DNA of 64,000 nt from Bin87 sp034423575 (GCA_034423575.1 DAOUIF010000062.1:1-64000), one strand, 5' to 3'; positions 35,077 to 44,847 are shown, counted from the stretch's first letter. Notes: a model not told the origin generated them from the letters alone. Numbers and translations: made by a program.

Positions 35077-36093
35077 TTACGCCTCGATGCGGTACACCCG
35101 GACCGCCGTGTCGTGGAGCAAGTTCACCCGCTCGCTGGCGCTGTAGCTTCGGGAAAGCCGCTTGAAGGCGTTGTACATCACGTTGTAAGAGAAGGAGACC
35201 TTGTCCGGCGGGAAGTTGCTCTCGAACATGCAGCGATCCGGACCGAACTGTTCAATGCAGTGGGTCATCCAAGGGGCCATTGCCTCGGCCAACTCCTCGG
35301 ACCCTATAGGCTCGGCGCGCGCAGGCCAGTCGAAACCCCAGCGCGGCATGCCCAATCCGCCCAGCTTGCACGTAACGTTGGGGCATTCCGCCACCGCGCT
35401 GATGCCCTCCCGCCAGGCCGGTATGACCTCGTCATCCTTGCCGGCATAAATCCCGGTGCGGCTGACTCCGCCCACATGGTTGAGGATTATCGACACCTCG
35501 GGGACTGCCCGCGCGAATTCGGCGAGCTCGTTCAACTGCGGGAAGGACAGCATCACGTCCAGCGAAAGGCCCATGCTCGCCAGTACCCTGGCTCCGGTGC
35601 GGAAGGTCTCGTTGGACATGATCCCCTGGGTTTCGCGGTTTTCTATCAGTGGATCGGGGCTCCAGGTCACGTTGTGCCGGATGCCCTTGAAGCGGTTAGG
35701 GCTCGCCGCCTGCAACGCTTCCAGCACCCGGGTCACGTCGTCCCCGAGCTTGAGGTCGGCGTGGCCCACGATGGCGGCCGCGGCCCGGGCCCCGCCGTAT
35801 GTGCCGCTGGCGCTGGCCGCGGCCAGCCCCTGCACGAATTCCACCTCGCCCACCGGCTGCAACTCCACCGGCCCGTCGGCGCGATACATCGACCGCGCTT
35901 CAACGAACACCGTGGATCGGACGTTGTGTCCCGAATCGAGGTCGGCCATCAGCTCGTGGAGCAGGTAGCGCTGGTAGGGGATGCTCTGCAGACGTCCATC
36001 CCAGAAGTGGTGGTGCGGGTCGCACAGCGGGATATCGGGTTCGATCGGGTCTTCCTGGGTCAGGGCCAGCCAGTCATTGTCTCCAAAAGGCAC
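35077..36093 (-). CDS. Amidohydrolase_2 family (COG3618), paralog 2
   Basis: 338 residues, the same length as the protein at 4882-5898 and alike throughout, roughly 60 percent by eye. CDPHHHFWDGR is the metal pair. HADLKLGDDVTRVLEAL, FKGIRHNVTWS, ILNHVGGVSRTGIYAGKDDE and FGPDRCMFESNFPPDK are shared motifs. The start is GTG at 36093 with GGAGG 7 bases upstream. It precedes the GMC oxidoreductase by 17 bases; a lactone or ester hydrolase next to an alcohol dehydrogenase suggests a short oxidation-hydrolysis route. Confidence 0.88.
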   Translation of the reverse strand: MPFGDNDWLALTQEDPIEPDIPLCDPHHHFWDGRLQSIPYQRYLLHELMADLDSGHNVRSTVFVEARSMYRADGPVELQPVGEVEFVQGLAAASASGTYGGARAAAAIVGHADLKLGDDVTRVLEALQAASPNRFKGIRHNVTWSPDPLIENRETQGIMSNETFRTGARVLASMGLSLDVMLSFPQLNELAEFARAVPEVSIILNHVGGVSRTGIYAGKDDEVIPAWREGISAVAECPNVTCKLGGLGMPRWGFDWPARAEPIGSEELAEAMAPWMTHCIEQFGPDRCMFESNFPPDKVSFSYNVMYNAFKRLSRSYSASERVNLLHDTAVRVYRIEA

Positions 36094-36192
36094 GTCAATT
36101 CCTCCGTCTCCGTGTGATTCAGGGCAATGATACCACCCGTGCGGCGCGTCTCGGGCTGGTGGGTATCCAGCGGCATCATGCGGCCGGGAAAC

Positions 36193-36284
36193 GTCAGAAT
36201 CAGGATTTTCAGGACCGGGTCCGTTCTGGGGTGGAGCTCCCCCAATCCGGTCAAATCATAAATCCCGTAAGTCCTGATTCTGAC
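36193..36284. repeat. Dispersed inverted-repeat element, family A, copy 3
   Basis: Left arm GTCAGAATCAGGATTTTCAG and right arm AAGTCCTGATTCTGAC are near-perfect complements. The inner arms CCGGGTCCG / CCCAATCCGG are weaker. It lies between the amidohydrolase start and the channel-gene fragment. Confidence 0.85.
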
Positions 36285-36315
36285 GCCGGCGCTAGCGGTT
36301 TTGCTCATCCTTGGC

Positions 36316-36465
36316 CTAGTCCGCGTTCAACCGTTCTTCCAACCGCTTTAGTGTCTCCTGGGTTGCTCGCAACTCACGCACGAGGTCCTGCCGCGATACC
36401 GGCTCGTTGCCTTCGAATAGCTTCCCCCGCTTCGTCTCGTCCAGGCTGTTGATGATGATGGCGAT
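36316..36465 (-). pseudogene. C-terminal fragment of a NaChBac-like ion channel
   Basis: Reads FIAIIINSLDETKRGKLFEG and then VSRQDLVRELRATQETLKRLEERLNAD before its stop. This matches the end of the intact channel at 39890-40723 (LFIAIIINSLDEAKAE and its C-terminal coiled coil). The match breaks off just past GGCGAT (36460-36465). Upstream residues in the same open frame have no resemblance to a channel. It therefore looks like the tail of a disrupted gene. Confidence 0.72.
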
Positions 36466-37064
36466 GAACGTCGCTATCAAATCATCATACGCATACTCTG
36501 ACCGTGCCTCTCTGGAGAGGCGAGATACCAGGCCTGCGGCAGATGTCGCTGCAGCAGAAGTCCTCGCCGAATAGACGGCGACGAAGCAAATCTCAACCAC
36601 CGAAAGGGACCAACCCGGCCGTGAACGCAGACACGGAGCAGGGGTCAGGCAGTGGATGAGGAAGCCGCTTGGCAGACACGGGCTGGCGGCGCCCTTACCG
36701 GGCCGCCAGCGGCGGGTTCGACTTACCTCGACTGAAATAGGGAACCGACGGTGAATCAGCGCCACGGTATACCGCTCCAAACGAGCACCGGAAACATAAC
36801 GGTACCCGCAATAGGTTGCGATTCACCGGACCGACCCTCTCGGATCGAATGCGCAGAGCCCTGGGCGTTCCAATCACAGCCGGTGATACTACGCGCAGGA
36901 CCACTATTGTGGAGAGTTTTGATCCCTCCTCTGACAACTATCTGGCTGCCCGGTTCCGCGACGGCAGGCAGCGCCCGCAAACGTAAATGTCTTTTCTTTG
37001 CGAGTCAAGTCGGAAAGAGCCTTTTCTCGCGACCAGCAACGGCACCCAGGCGAGGAAAATCACG
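36466..37064. other. Intergenic region without a supportable gene
   Basis: About 600 bases between the channel fragment and the helicase. The only structure I see is a GC-rich hairpin at 36681-36710 (CTGGCGGCGCCC / GGGCCGCCAG, two bulged bases). Open frames here are short and have no family resemblance. Confidence 0.5.
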
Positions 37065-39829
37065 ATGCAAGAAATTACAGGACGTTTTCCCCGGCTCACC
37101 GACGAGCAGAAAGCGGTGATCGAGCACGCCTCTGGACCGCTGGCGGTGATAGCCGGGCCCGGTTCCGGAAAAACGACGACCATAATCCTGCGGGCCATCA
37201 ACCTGCTGGCCTCGAGGCTCGCCCGACCGCAAGACCTGGTCATCACCACGTTTTCCCGCGAGGCGGCGAGAGACCTCTGGAACCGGTTCTTTGGCCATCC
37301 GGCCGGACGCACATTGGTCCGAGGTTCAGATCACGACCATTCACGGCGTTTGCCAGAACCTGCTGAGGCGCCATGGCCAGCGCATCGTTGCGCCGGGGTT
37401 CAGGACGCTGGACGCGCTCGGCCGGTCGGCGTTCCTGGACAGCCGGCTGTTTGACATCACGACCAAGCGGGCGCTCCTGTCCCGCCGTTGGGGGACGGCC
37501 ACGCATGTGGTCCGGGGACTGGCCCAGGCCTTCGATCAGATCGTGGAACAGTCCGTGGACGCCAGGGACCTGGTATCGGCCGCCGACCCGCTGCACCGGG
37601 CGGTGGGCGCGGTGTACCTGGAATACGAGGCGTCCCTGCGGGAAGCGGGACTCGCCGACTTTGCCCACCTCCTGGGGTGGGCCCGCGACCTGCTGGGCGA
37701 TCCCCAGTCGGACCACATAGTGGACGCGCGCACGTATGCGATGGTGGACGAGTACCAGGACACCACGCCGCTGCAGGCCGAGATATTCCGGCGCTGGACG
37801 GCGGGCAGCGGCAACCTCATGGTGGTCGGCGACGACGACCAGAGCATCTACTCCTTTCGGGGAGCCAGACCGGACAGTCTGCGGGCGTTCACCCGGAGCG
37901 TTCCCGGTAGCCGGACCATCCGGCTGTCGGTCAACCACCGGTCCTGCGCCGGAATAGCGGAGGCGACCTCGCGGTGGATGCGGGCCATCGTCGGGGAAGA
38001 ACGAGGGGACTGCGCCGCACACGACGTCGGGTCCCGTGTCTCCGACCGGGACCGGTATCCCGGCGTGATGGTCGTGGAGGGCGCCAGTCCCGACGATGAG
38101 GCCCGAAAAGTCGCCGCCGCCTTCCGTCAACTGAAGGAGGATGGCGTCGTCGCCGACTACGGGCAGATCTCCCTGCTGCTCCACAGCGTCCGCGATCACG
38201 TGGTTGGCCCCTATCGGGACGGTCTCAGGGACCAGGGGATCCCCCACGTCGTCAGGCAGCGGGTGAAACTGCTGGAGCATCCCGACGTCAAACTCATGGT
38301 CGGGTGCCTGGCGATCATCTTTGACGCGCTCCAGGACACCGCCGGAAGCCCACCTTCGGGCAACGGGGCGTTTCGCCGCTATCTGCGCGAAGCCGCAGAA
38401 CTCGTGTGGGCTAGCACGGCCCCGGACACCCCGCTGGGCCGTGCCCTCACGAGGTGGCCGGCCCAGTTGCGAGAGGCGATGGCCAACGGGACGACGCTGG
38501 ACCGCAATGTCCACGATTACTGCTACGCCCTGATGGCGGTGGAGCCCTTCTCGCTGCTCCGGCGCGAGCCGGAGGCCACCCGCGCCCTGGCCTGTTGGTC
38601 CCGGTGCGTCCAGACCTTCCACGACCACTACGGGCACACGAAAATCTCCGGCGACGGGATCGGGTTGATGAAGCACGACCTGTTCGAGAGGATTTTTACC
38701 TCTCCTGCACCAGGAATCAACCTGGCAACCGGCGGACCAGGGAGCCGATGCCGGAGCGGTCCAGATCATGACCGTCCACCAGAGCAAGGGCCTGGAGTTC
38801 CCCGTGACCGCCGTGGCTTCCCTCGCCCACAATCCCGCTCCCCACAACCTCGACCTGGATCTGTCCGCCTTCGCTGCGGAGCACGGAAAAGGAACTCGCG
38901 AGGTAGACCCAGCATTGGATCAGGTACGATGCAAGTACACCGCCTTCACCCGTGCGGCGGATCTGCTCCTGCTGTCGGGGCACGGCGAACCCGCACCCAC
39001 CGTTCAGGCCATTTGGCACGGGGCGCCGCGCTGGTTGCCGGACGGTCGCAGGTCGCTGGCGCGCCAGCGATTCCGGTGCCGGCCCAAGCCGACTGCAAAG
39101 CCTTCCTACTCCGTCACCGGAGACCTGGCCCAGCACCGGCTCTGCCCGCGGCGGTACCAGTTTTTCAGCCGGGAGGGGTTTGTCCAGCCGGCGACGCAGC
39201 AAAGCGCGCTCGGCTCATTAGTCCACCGGAGCATCGATGCCGTCCACCGGAGGGTTCTGGGCGGTCTGCCGCTGGACGACCGGGCCGTCAGGGAGATCGT
39301 CAGTCGGGAGAGCGCGTCAACCCCGGCGGACCGGGGCCGCGCCCTGCGGCAGGTGCGCCGATATGTGAGGGACAACGAGAAAAACTTCGGCGGGATCATC
39401 GGGTCCGAGACGCCCCTCCAGGCGGACCTGGGCGATTTCATCATGACCGGGCGGACGGACCTCATCACCCAACAGGGGGACGGGCTGGCCGTCACGGACA
39501 TCAAGACCGGCCGGCTCGCCGCCGGGGACGGAGAGCGCCAGGCGGCGTACCGCGACCAGTTGATGCTGTACGCCCACCTGGTGGCGGAGCGGTACCGGCA
39601 GCCGGTGGTGCGGGCGTCCTTCCGCTGGACGGACGCACCCGAGGGTTCGGATGCGGTGCAGTCCTTCGCCGTCTCGAAAGAGAGTGTGGCCGAGGCCTTG
39701 CGCGGAGGAGCGCAGACCGCAGACCGGATCAGCGCCGGCGATTTTACGATCCAGCAGCCGCCGCCAACCGCCGTGTGCAACTGCTGCGCTCTGCAATCCG
39801 TCTGTCGACGGGACGGCACCATCAACTAA
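37065..39829 (+). pseudogene. UvrD-like helicase with C-terminal Fe-S PD-(D/E)XK nuclease, two frameshifts
   Basis: Starts MQEITGRFPRLTDEQ with GAGGA upstream. Walker A is GPGSGKT at residues 31-37, then FSREAARDLW. The frame changes near 37300 and continues VQITTIHGVCQNLLRRHG, VDEYQDTTPLQ and GDDDQSIYSFRGA. It changes again near 38695, at a T run, and continues MTVHQSKGLEFPV and YTAFTRAADLLLLSG. The last 230 residues are a RecB/Cas4/AddB-like nuclease: LCPRRYQFF with the first Cys, TGRTDLI and VTDIKTGR as active-site motifs, QLMLYAH, and CNCCALQSVC completing an Fe-S cluster. A recombination or defence helicase-nuclease, now broken unless the indels are assembly errors. Confidence 0.78.
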
Positions 39830-39889
39830 AACTGAGCACCGACTGGCAACTTGACCGCCGGCATTGCTCATTTCCGTTACCGAGCATTT

Positions 39890-40723
39890 TCAATCGGCAG
39901 GATGATCTTTCTCGGTGTCGCTCAGCCGGAGTTTATTCTCCAGCCTAGCCAGCATTTCCTGGGCAGTCCTGATCTCAGCCAGCAGTTCCTCTTGTGAGAC
40001 CGCTCCTTCCACCTCCGGGGCCCGTTCCGCTTTGGCCTCGTCCAGGCTGTTGATTATGATGGCGATAAACAGATTAATTACAACGAAGGTTCCGACGACC
40101 ACGAAACTGACGAAGTAGATCCACGACCACGGGTAATGCTCCATTGCGGTGTTCATGATCTGGGTCCAGTTGTCCAGCGTGGTGATGTTGAACAGGGTCA
40201 GCAAGGACTTTCCGAGGGTGCCCCAGTGCGCCGGATCGTGTTCATGGAACAGCTGGTGCCCCATGATGGCGTAGATGTACGCCACAATGCTCATCAGCAT
40301 CATGACGTGGCCCACGCTGGGGATGGACCGAACCAGGGCGGCGACGATTAGCCGTAGGTCCCGGATGGCCGAGATCAGGCGCACCACCCGCAACAGGCGG
40401 GCGAGGCGGGCGATCATCGCAAACTGGCCGGTGGCGGGCACCAGTGCGAAAACGATGATTAGGAAGTCGAAGACGTTCCAACCGTCGCGGAAGTACCGCT
40501 GCGGTCTGGGCCAAAGGGCCAGCATCTTGAGAGCCGCTTCGACGATGAACACCCCCAGGGCGATGTCGTTGCCCAGGTATAGCCAGTCGCCGTAGAGCCG
40601 GCTGATAGTGGTCGAAGTCTCCAGCCCCAGTATGATGCCATTGACTATGATTACGCTGATGATGAGGTATTCGAACCACGTGGCGTTGACGAGCCTGGAT
40701 GCGAAATTAGCCAGATTTATCAT
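39890..40723 (-). CDS. Voltage-gated cation channel, NaChBac-like
   Basis: 277 residues, one six-helix subunit that would act as a tetramer in the membrane. S4 has R106, R109, R112 and R115 every third residue, with R121 and R124 beyond. The pore has LFNITTLDNWTQIM; the filter TLDNW (182-186) replaces the TLESW of NaChBac. S6 is VVINLFIAIIINSLDE. A C-terminal coiled coil (about 243-265) resembles the tetramerisation helix of the family. Intact, unlike the two related fragments on either side of this region. The filter supports Na+ or Ca2+ rather than K+, but selectivity cannot be settled by eye. Confidence 0.88.
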   Translation of the reverse strand: MINLANFASRLVNATWFEYLIISVIIVNGIILGLETSTTISRLYGDWLYLGNDIALGVFIVEAALKMLALWPRPQRYFRDGWNVFDFLIIVFALVPATGQFAMIARLARLLRVVRLISAIRDLRLIVAALVRSIPSVGHVMMLMSIVAYIYAIMGHQLFHEHDPAHWGTLGKSLLTLFNITTLDNWTQIMNTAMEHYPWSWIYFVSFVVVGTFVVINLFIAIIINSLDEAKAERAPEVEGAVSQEELLAEIRTAQEMLARLENKLRLSDTEKDHPAD

Positions 40724-41079
40724 GGAGGTGAGGATACAGCGTTAGGCTATCTGGTGGAACCGACAGGGGCCGAGTACTTCACAGGAGCAGACACATCCCT
40801 CAGCACGCTTGTCGGCGGCGCGAGCGGCTGACGCACGGACCGCGTTGTTGCACAGCTGAGTCGATGCGGCCTCCCATAGCCGAGGCTGGCAGGCGCAGAG
40901 TTGGGCAGATATTTTGGTTGGGGTGGCATCGGGCTGTAGGATGAGGCACGCCGGTCGATCGAAAAACGGTCAGGGTGCGGTCCGTGGGTGGCCATCGGAC
41001 TCTGAGCCGCGTGTCGTTTATGCGAGTAAACGGCTTTCCCCTCATGCGCTCGACCCCGGCCTTTTGACGACTGACTTAT
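40724..41079. other. Intergenic region left of the IS
   Basis: About 350 bases between the channel start and the left IS end. Translations in all frames are short or interrupted, and I found no serine-recombinase N-terminus here, although the recombinase C-terminus resumes right of the IS. Confidence 0.5.
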
Positions 41080-42550
41080 CTGGACTTTGCGCATTTTTAG
41101 AAAAGTATAAAGGCAGGGTAATCTGTGCTGACCCGACTTCTCACGGAAGGTCCAGCCATGCTCACCCTGCCCGATGTCATTGTACCGATACTCTCCCCCT
41201 TCGCAATGCTGTTCACCAACCCGACCTGGCAGAAAGCCCAACTGCTGCTGGTGGGTGTGATCCTGACCCCGGGTCAGCGCACCGTGGCCGCCGCGCTGCG
41301 GGTCATGGGACGCAGCGACCAGGACGACTACGCCCGCTACCACGAGGTGCTGAACCGAGAGCGGTGTGGTCGCCTCGCGAGGCGGCCCGCATCCTACTCT
41401 TGCTTCTGCTCCAGTACCTGGATCGGAGCGACGGTCCGTTGGTCTTCGGCGTTGACGAAACCCTGGAGCGGCGGCGTGGCGCCAGGATTCAGGCCCGAGG
41501 CATTGACCGGGATGCGGTGCGCTCCAGTCGCCACCAGTTGGTCAAGGCCAACGGTCTGCGCTGGATCTCCCTGATGTGGTTGTGCCATGTCCCCTGGGCC
41601 GGACGGCATTGGGCGCTGCCAGTGCTCACGGTGCTGGCGCCCTCCTCGCGCTACCACCAGCGACAGGGGCGTCGCCACAAGAAGATCGCCGACTGGACGC
41701 GGCAGATGATCATGCTGCTGCGCCGCTGGCTGCCCCGTAGACCCCTGGTGCTGTGGGGGACAGCGGCTACGCCGTCCTCGACCTGCTCCACTGCTGCCAG
41801 TCCCTGCGCCAGCCGGTCACCCTCATCGCCAGATTGCGCCTGGACGCCGCCCTCTATGCGCCCGCGCCCGACCGTCAGCCGGGTCAGAATGGCCGACCGG
41901 CGCTGAAAGGCCAGCGGCGACCCTCGCTCAAAACCCTCCTGGATCAGGATCAAGCGGCCTGGACCGTTGCCGCCGTGGCCTGGTACGACGGCGCCACTCG
42001 CATCGTGGAACTCGCATCGTGGAACTCACCTCCCAGACCGCCGTCTGGCACCGCTCGGGCAAGCCGGCCGTCACCATCCGCTGGGTGCTGATCCGCGATC
42101 CCCAGGGCGCCTTCGATCCTCAGGCCCTGCTCTGCACCGACCCAGCGGCGGACCCGACCCAGATCCTCCAGTGGTTTGTGCTGCGTTGGCAATTGGAGGT
42201 CACTTTCCAGGAAGTCCGCACCCATCTGGGCATGGAGACCCAACGTCAGTGGTCCGACCTGGCCATCGCCCGCACCACATCCATCCTGCTGGGCCTCTTC
42301 TCCTGGACCACCCTGGCGGCCCACCTATTGCAGAAACAGCATCCTATCACCCAGCGTACCGCCGCCTGGTACGACAAACCGTCGCCGACCTTCGTGGATG
42401 CCATCGCCCTGGTGCGCCGCCACCTGTGGCTGGCGTCGGAGGGTTTCGAACGGTCAGCCCGCGACCCTGATGTACGAGAACTCCCTGCCGCCCTGTACCA
42501 CCGAATGGTGGATTCCCTTGCTTATGCGGCTTGAAATGCGTAAAGCCTAG
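41080..42550 (+). mobile_element. Insertion sequence with DDE transposase (IS701/DDE_5-like), decayed
   Basis: Imperfect terminal inverted repeats bound the region: left CTGGACTTTGCGCATTT (41080-41096) and right AAATGCGTAAAGCCTAG (42534-42550), complementary at 14 of 17 positions. The transposase reads across the interior. No clear target duplication is seen at the ends. The right end abuts the serine-recombinase fragment directly, so the IS probably inserted into that gene. Confidence 0.72.
41125..42534 (+). pseudogene. DDE transposase, three frame lesions
   Basis: The reading passes through three frames. MLTRLLTEGPAMLTLPDVIV to YHEVLNR lies in the first. A shift near 41357 leads to VWSPREAARILLLLLLQYLD, VFGVDETLERRRG (first catalytic Asp) and VKANGLRWISLMWL. 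A lost G near 41752 leads to DSGYAVLDLL (second Asp, across the lesion) and LIARLRLDAALY. A 14-base tandem duplication (CTCGCATCGTGGAA at 41997-42010 and 42011-42024) leads to the last frame with FVLRWQLEVTFQEVR, which holds the catalytic Glu. The family is the DDE_5/IS701 type. Not functional as read. Confidence 0.8.
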
Positions 42551-43388
42551 ATTACGGCAAACAACGCATCCGAACCCACAAAAGCCCAGGCCCCAATGGC
42601 AAACCGAAAACTGTGAAAGTGATCGAGGATAACCCATTGGAGGAGTGGATCCGCATCGACGATTATTCGCCGGCCATCATCTCTAAAGAGGAGTACGACG
42701 CGGCCCATCGCCAGATGGGATGCCTCAACCGGTCAAGGCAAAGGGCGGTCGCGTAAATTTCCTGACGGGCATGACGAAATGCCCTTGCGGAGGAAATGTT
42801 GTCGCTAACGGGCCAAGATACTATCTGTGCAGAAGGTCGCGGCCGATGACATTGTATGGCAAGCGGCAGTGCACCGAAGGCAGTCTTCCCAAAGAGAAAC
42901 TGGAGAATTTGGTGTGGTCCACTTTTGTGGAATGGGTCGAGGAACCGGAGCGACTCATAGGCCTTGTCCGGGACGCCGTTGAGACTGACGGGCACGATGA
43001 CCTATCGGAGCAAATCGAGGCAGTGGAGCGAGCGATGGCGAAAATTGCGGATGACCAATATAAGATGATGATGTACAAAGATTCTCTGATACCAACCACA
43101 CACCAGCGGTTGGTGGCGCAACTGACGAAGGACCACGCCAAAAAAGAGCAGGAGTTGCTGTCGTTGAAAGCGATACAGCAACAGCAGGTAGACCTGCCCG
43201 CCGTGGAAGACCGCATCAGCAAAGCATGCGACGACCTTCGCCAGAGCGTTGCCACCATGGATAACAGCGACAAAAATGCAGCCCTCAAGCTCATTGGCGT
43301 ACAGGTCGTCGCATCCCGCGAAGGAGTTGATGTGCTCCTGGGAATTACCGAGTCGGATTTGATGATTTCAGGTTCATCAAGGCGATAA
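42551..43388 (+). pseudogene. Large serine recombinase, C-terminal part only, frameshifted
   Basis: The first 165 bases encode a recombinase-domain end: YGKQRIRTHK, VIEDNPLEEWIRIDDYSP, IISKEEYDAAHRQM. A frameshift near 42715 leads to the zinc-ribbon domain TGMTKCPCGGNVV and YYLCRRS, then a long coiled coil (LSEQIEAVERAMAKIADDQYK) and a C-terminal tail. The N-terminal catalytic resolvase domain is missing and the IS sits where it should continue. The stop codon at 43386-43388 lies inside the adjoining channel fragment. Such proteins integrate phages or conjugative elements. Confidence 0.82.
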
Positions 43389-43449
43389 TGAAATACTCGA
43401 ACCAGTTGGAGTTGACCAGGCCGGCTGAGATTTTGACCAGTCGATTCAT
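43381..43449 (-). pseudogene. N-terminal fragment of a NaChBac-like ion channel
   Basis: Starts with ATG at 43449 and encodes MNRLVKISAGLVNSNWFEYF, then IIA. It aligns with MINLANFASRLVNATWFEYLII at the start of the intact channel. Resemblance stops at GGCGAT (43381-43386), where the serine recombinase reading frame ends. It is too short to be listed as a normal gene. Confidence 0.72.
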
Positions 43450-43722
43450 GGAACCGCACGCAAGCGTTGAAAATCGCACATATTTTACGGCAGCTCGCCC
43501 TGCCTAAAACGGGGAATAAAAATCCGGAATACCGCAGAGCGCCCGGCCTCGACCGGTCAACCCGGGGTCTACCCTGACCATGCGAGGTGGCGCTGGGGAA
43601 GATCGAGCCTGACAAGCGTTGGGCCTTGGCTCCAGGCTTATTGGCGGCCGATGGTCGCGTGCTGCGGGAGCGTAGGGGAGATAGCGGAAAGCTGCAAACC
43701 CGTCCTGACCAACACTTACGGG

Positions 43723-44253
43723 TCAATCGGTGGGCAGGATGGGCTGACCGTTCTCGATCCTCAGTACGAACCGATAGTCGTAACCCAGTTCGCGAATGCG
43801 GTCGCCGCCGTTCCCCCGGTCGAACACGGCGATAACCTGCCGGACTTCCGAACCCGCATCTTCCACGGCCCGAATGCACCGGATAAGCGAATCGCCCGTG
43901 TAACAGGTGTCGTCCACGATGGCTACCTGCGATTCCAGGTTGCCTTCGATTCGGTTAAGCATGCCGTAGTCTTTGGCTTCGGGCCGCACGTAGAAACCGG
44001 CGCGCGGCACGGCGGATTGGTGCACCACGGCCATCACCACCGGGATCGCCGCCGTAGCCGGCCCGCCAACGCAACGCACGTCATCGGCCAGCATGTCGCC
44101 GATCATGCGGCCGGCTAAAACGCTTCCCTCGGGACTGAGCATGAACGCGCGACCGTTGACGTACCAGTCGGTGGTCTGGCTGTCCTCCAGCACAAAGCGT
44201 CCGCGATGAATGTGCGGGCGCACCAGGTCAGCGATGTTGTGCAGGTTATCCAT
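43723..44253 (-). CDS. pyrE: Orotate phosphoribosyltransferase
   Basis: 176 residues of type I phosphoribosyltransferase fold. The PRPP-binding motif is VAIVDDTCYTGDSLIRCI (about 111-128). The N-terminal hood has DWYVNGRAFMLSPEG, and AGFYVRPEAKDYG precedes the flexible loop with NRIEGNL. This is the pyrE pattern; the enzyme converts orotate and PRPP to OMP in pyrimidine synthesis. GAGG lies 8 bases before the ATG. No other pyr gene is adjacent. It marks the return to chromosomal sequence to the right of the mobile region. Confidence 0.85.
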   Translation of the reverse strand: MDNLHNIADLVRPHIHRGRFVLEDSQTTDWYVNGRAFMLSPEGSVLAGRMIGDMLADDVRCVGGPATAAIPVVMAVVHQSAVPRAGFYVRPEAKDYGMLNRIEGNLESQVAIVDDTCYTGDSLIRCIRAVEDAGSEVRQVIAVFDRGNGGDRIRELGYDYRFVLRIENGQPILPTD

Positions 44254-44847
44254 TTTCGATCCTCGGATCGCGCATCAAGCGGCCCGTCCCTCCATAGCGG
44301 GGACGGATCCGACACATCCCAACCAGGATGATCCGGGGGCGGGCGCCGGCGCCCAACCCGCCATAGATTCGCGGCTAGACGGATTGTCGCGGCTCTATTC
44401 TAAACGATGCGAAACTGACCTGGGCAAACCAAGGATCGGCAGGTCGCAGGATCAGCTTGTCGCATAATTACCATTTGAGACAGTGATATAGTTACATAAC
44501 CCATTTTCCGTGAGATACTCGCCACACATATCCTCGATCCAAGGATCATGCCCACGCCACGTTCGCAGTGGAGATGCCCGGCGCCGGGCGTTGATGGCCA
44601 CGCTCCCAACCGTTACGGTGGCTCTGGGCTAAATATTTACTTGGTCGTTACGTTGCCGCAATATGTACACAACAAATATTTGAAACCGGTGAATTATGTG
44701 GTACGATACTTGGCTGCAAGCGATCACTCTGGAAGTTACCTATCGACATTCCGGAAAAGACATTCATTCTCAAACTCTCAGGACATGACGACTCCAGATT
44801 GGGTTAATGTGCCTGACCGCCCCGCCGCACGACATTAATACGGATCA
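44254..44847. other. AT-richer intergenic region
   Basis: About 590 bases, clearly richer in A and T than the surroundings between 44440 and 44760 (ATTACCATTTGAGACAGTG, AAATATTTACTTGG, ACAACAAATATTTGAAACC). AAATATTT occurs twice about 45 bases apart. No gene, tRNA or clear terminator is visible. It separates pyrE from the sensor gene and carries the promoter listed next. Confidence 0.5.
44680..44707 (+). promoter_or_regulatory. Probable promoter for the sensor gene
   Basis: TTGAAA (44680-44685), a 16-base spacer and TACGAT (44702-44707) in the AT-rich gap, 141 bases before the start codon. Confidence 0.45.

Larger units (their letters stand above)
36466..43380. mobile_element. Decayed integrated element bounded by channel-gene fragments
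   Basis: About 6.9 kb lying between a C-terminal channel fragment (left) and an N-terminal channel fragment (right), both on the minus strand and both ending at GGCGAT. Inside are a frameshifted helicase-nuclease, an intact channel of the same family, a broken IS and the C-terminal part of a large serine recombinase whose stop codon lies in the right junction, as expected for an integrase beside its attachment site. Joining the fragments at GGCGAT gives a continuous frame of about 70 codons, which lacks the middle of the channel. A later deletion, or a shorter original target, must therefore be assumed. The boundaries are inferred. Confidence 0.45.

Noticed and set aside
36466..36780. Upstream part of the open frame carrying the channel C-terminal fragment
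   Set aside because: The roughly 100 residues before FIAIIINSLDE show no channel helices and look random, so only the tail was kept as a pseudogene.
40747..41343. 198-residue open frame on the minus strand beside the IS
   Set aside because: It crosses the left IS end and is antisense to the transposase start. The translation has no domain and runs over an obvious mobile-element boundary.
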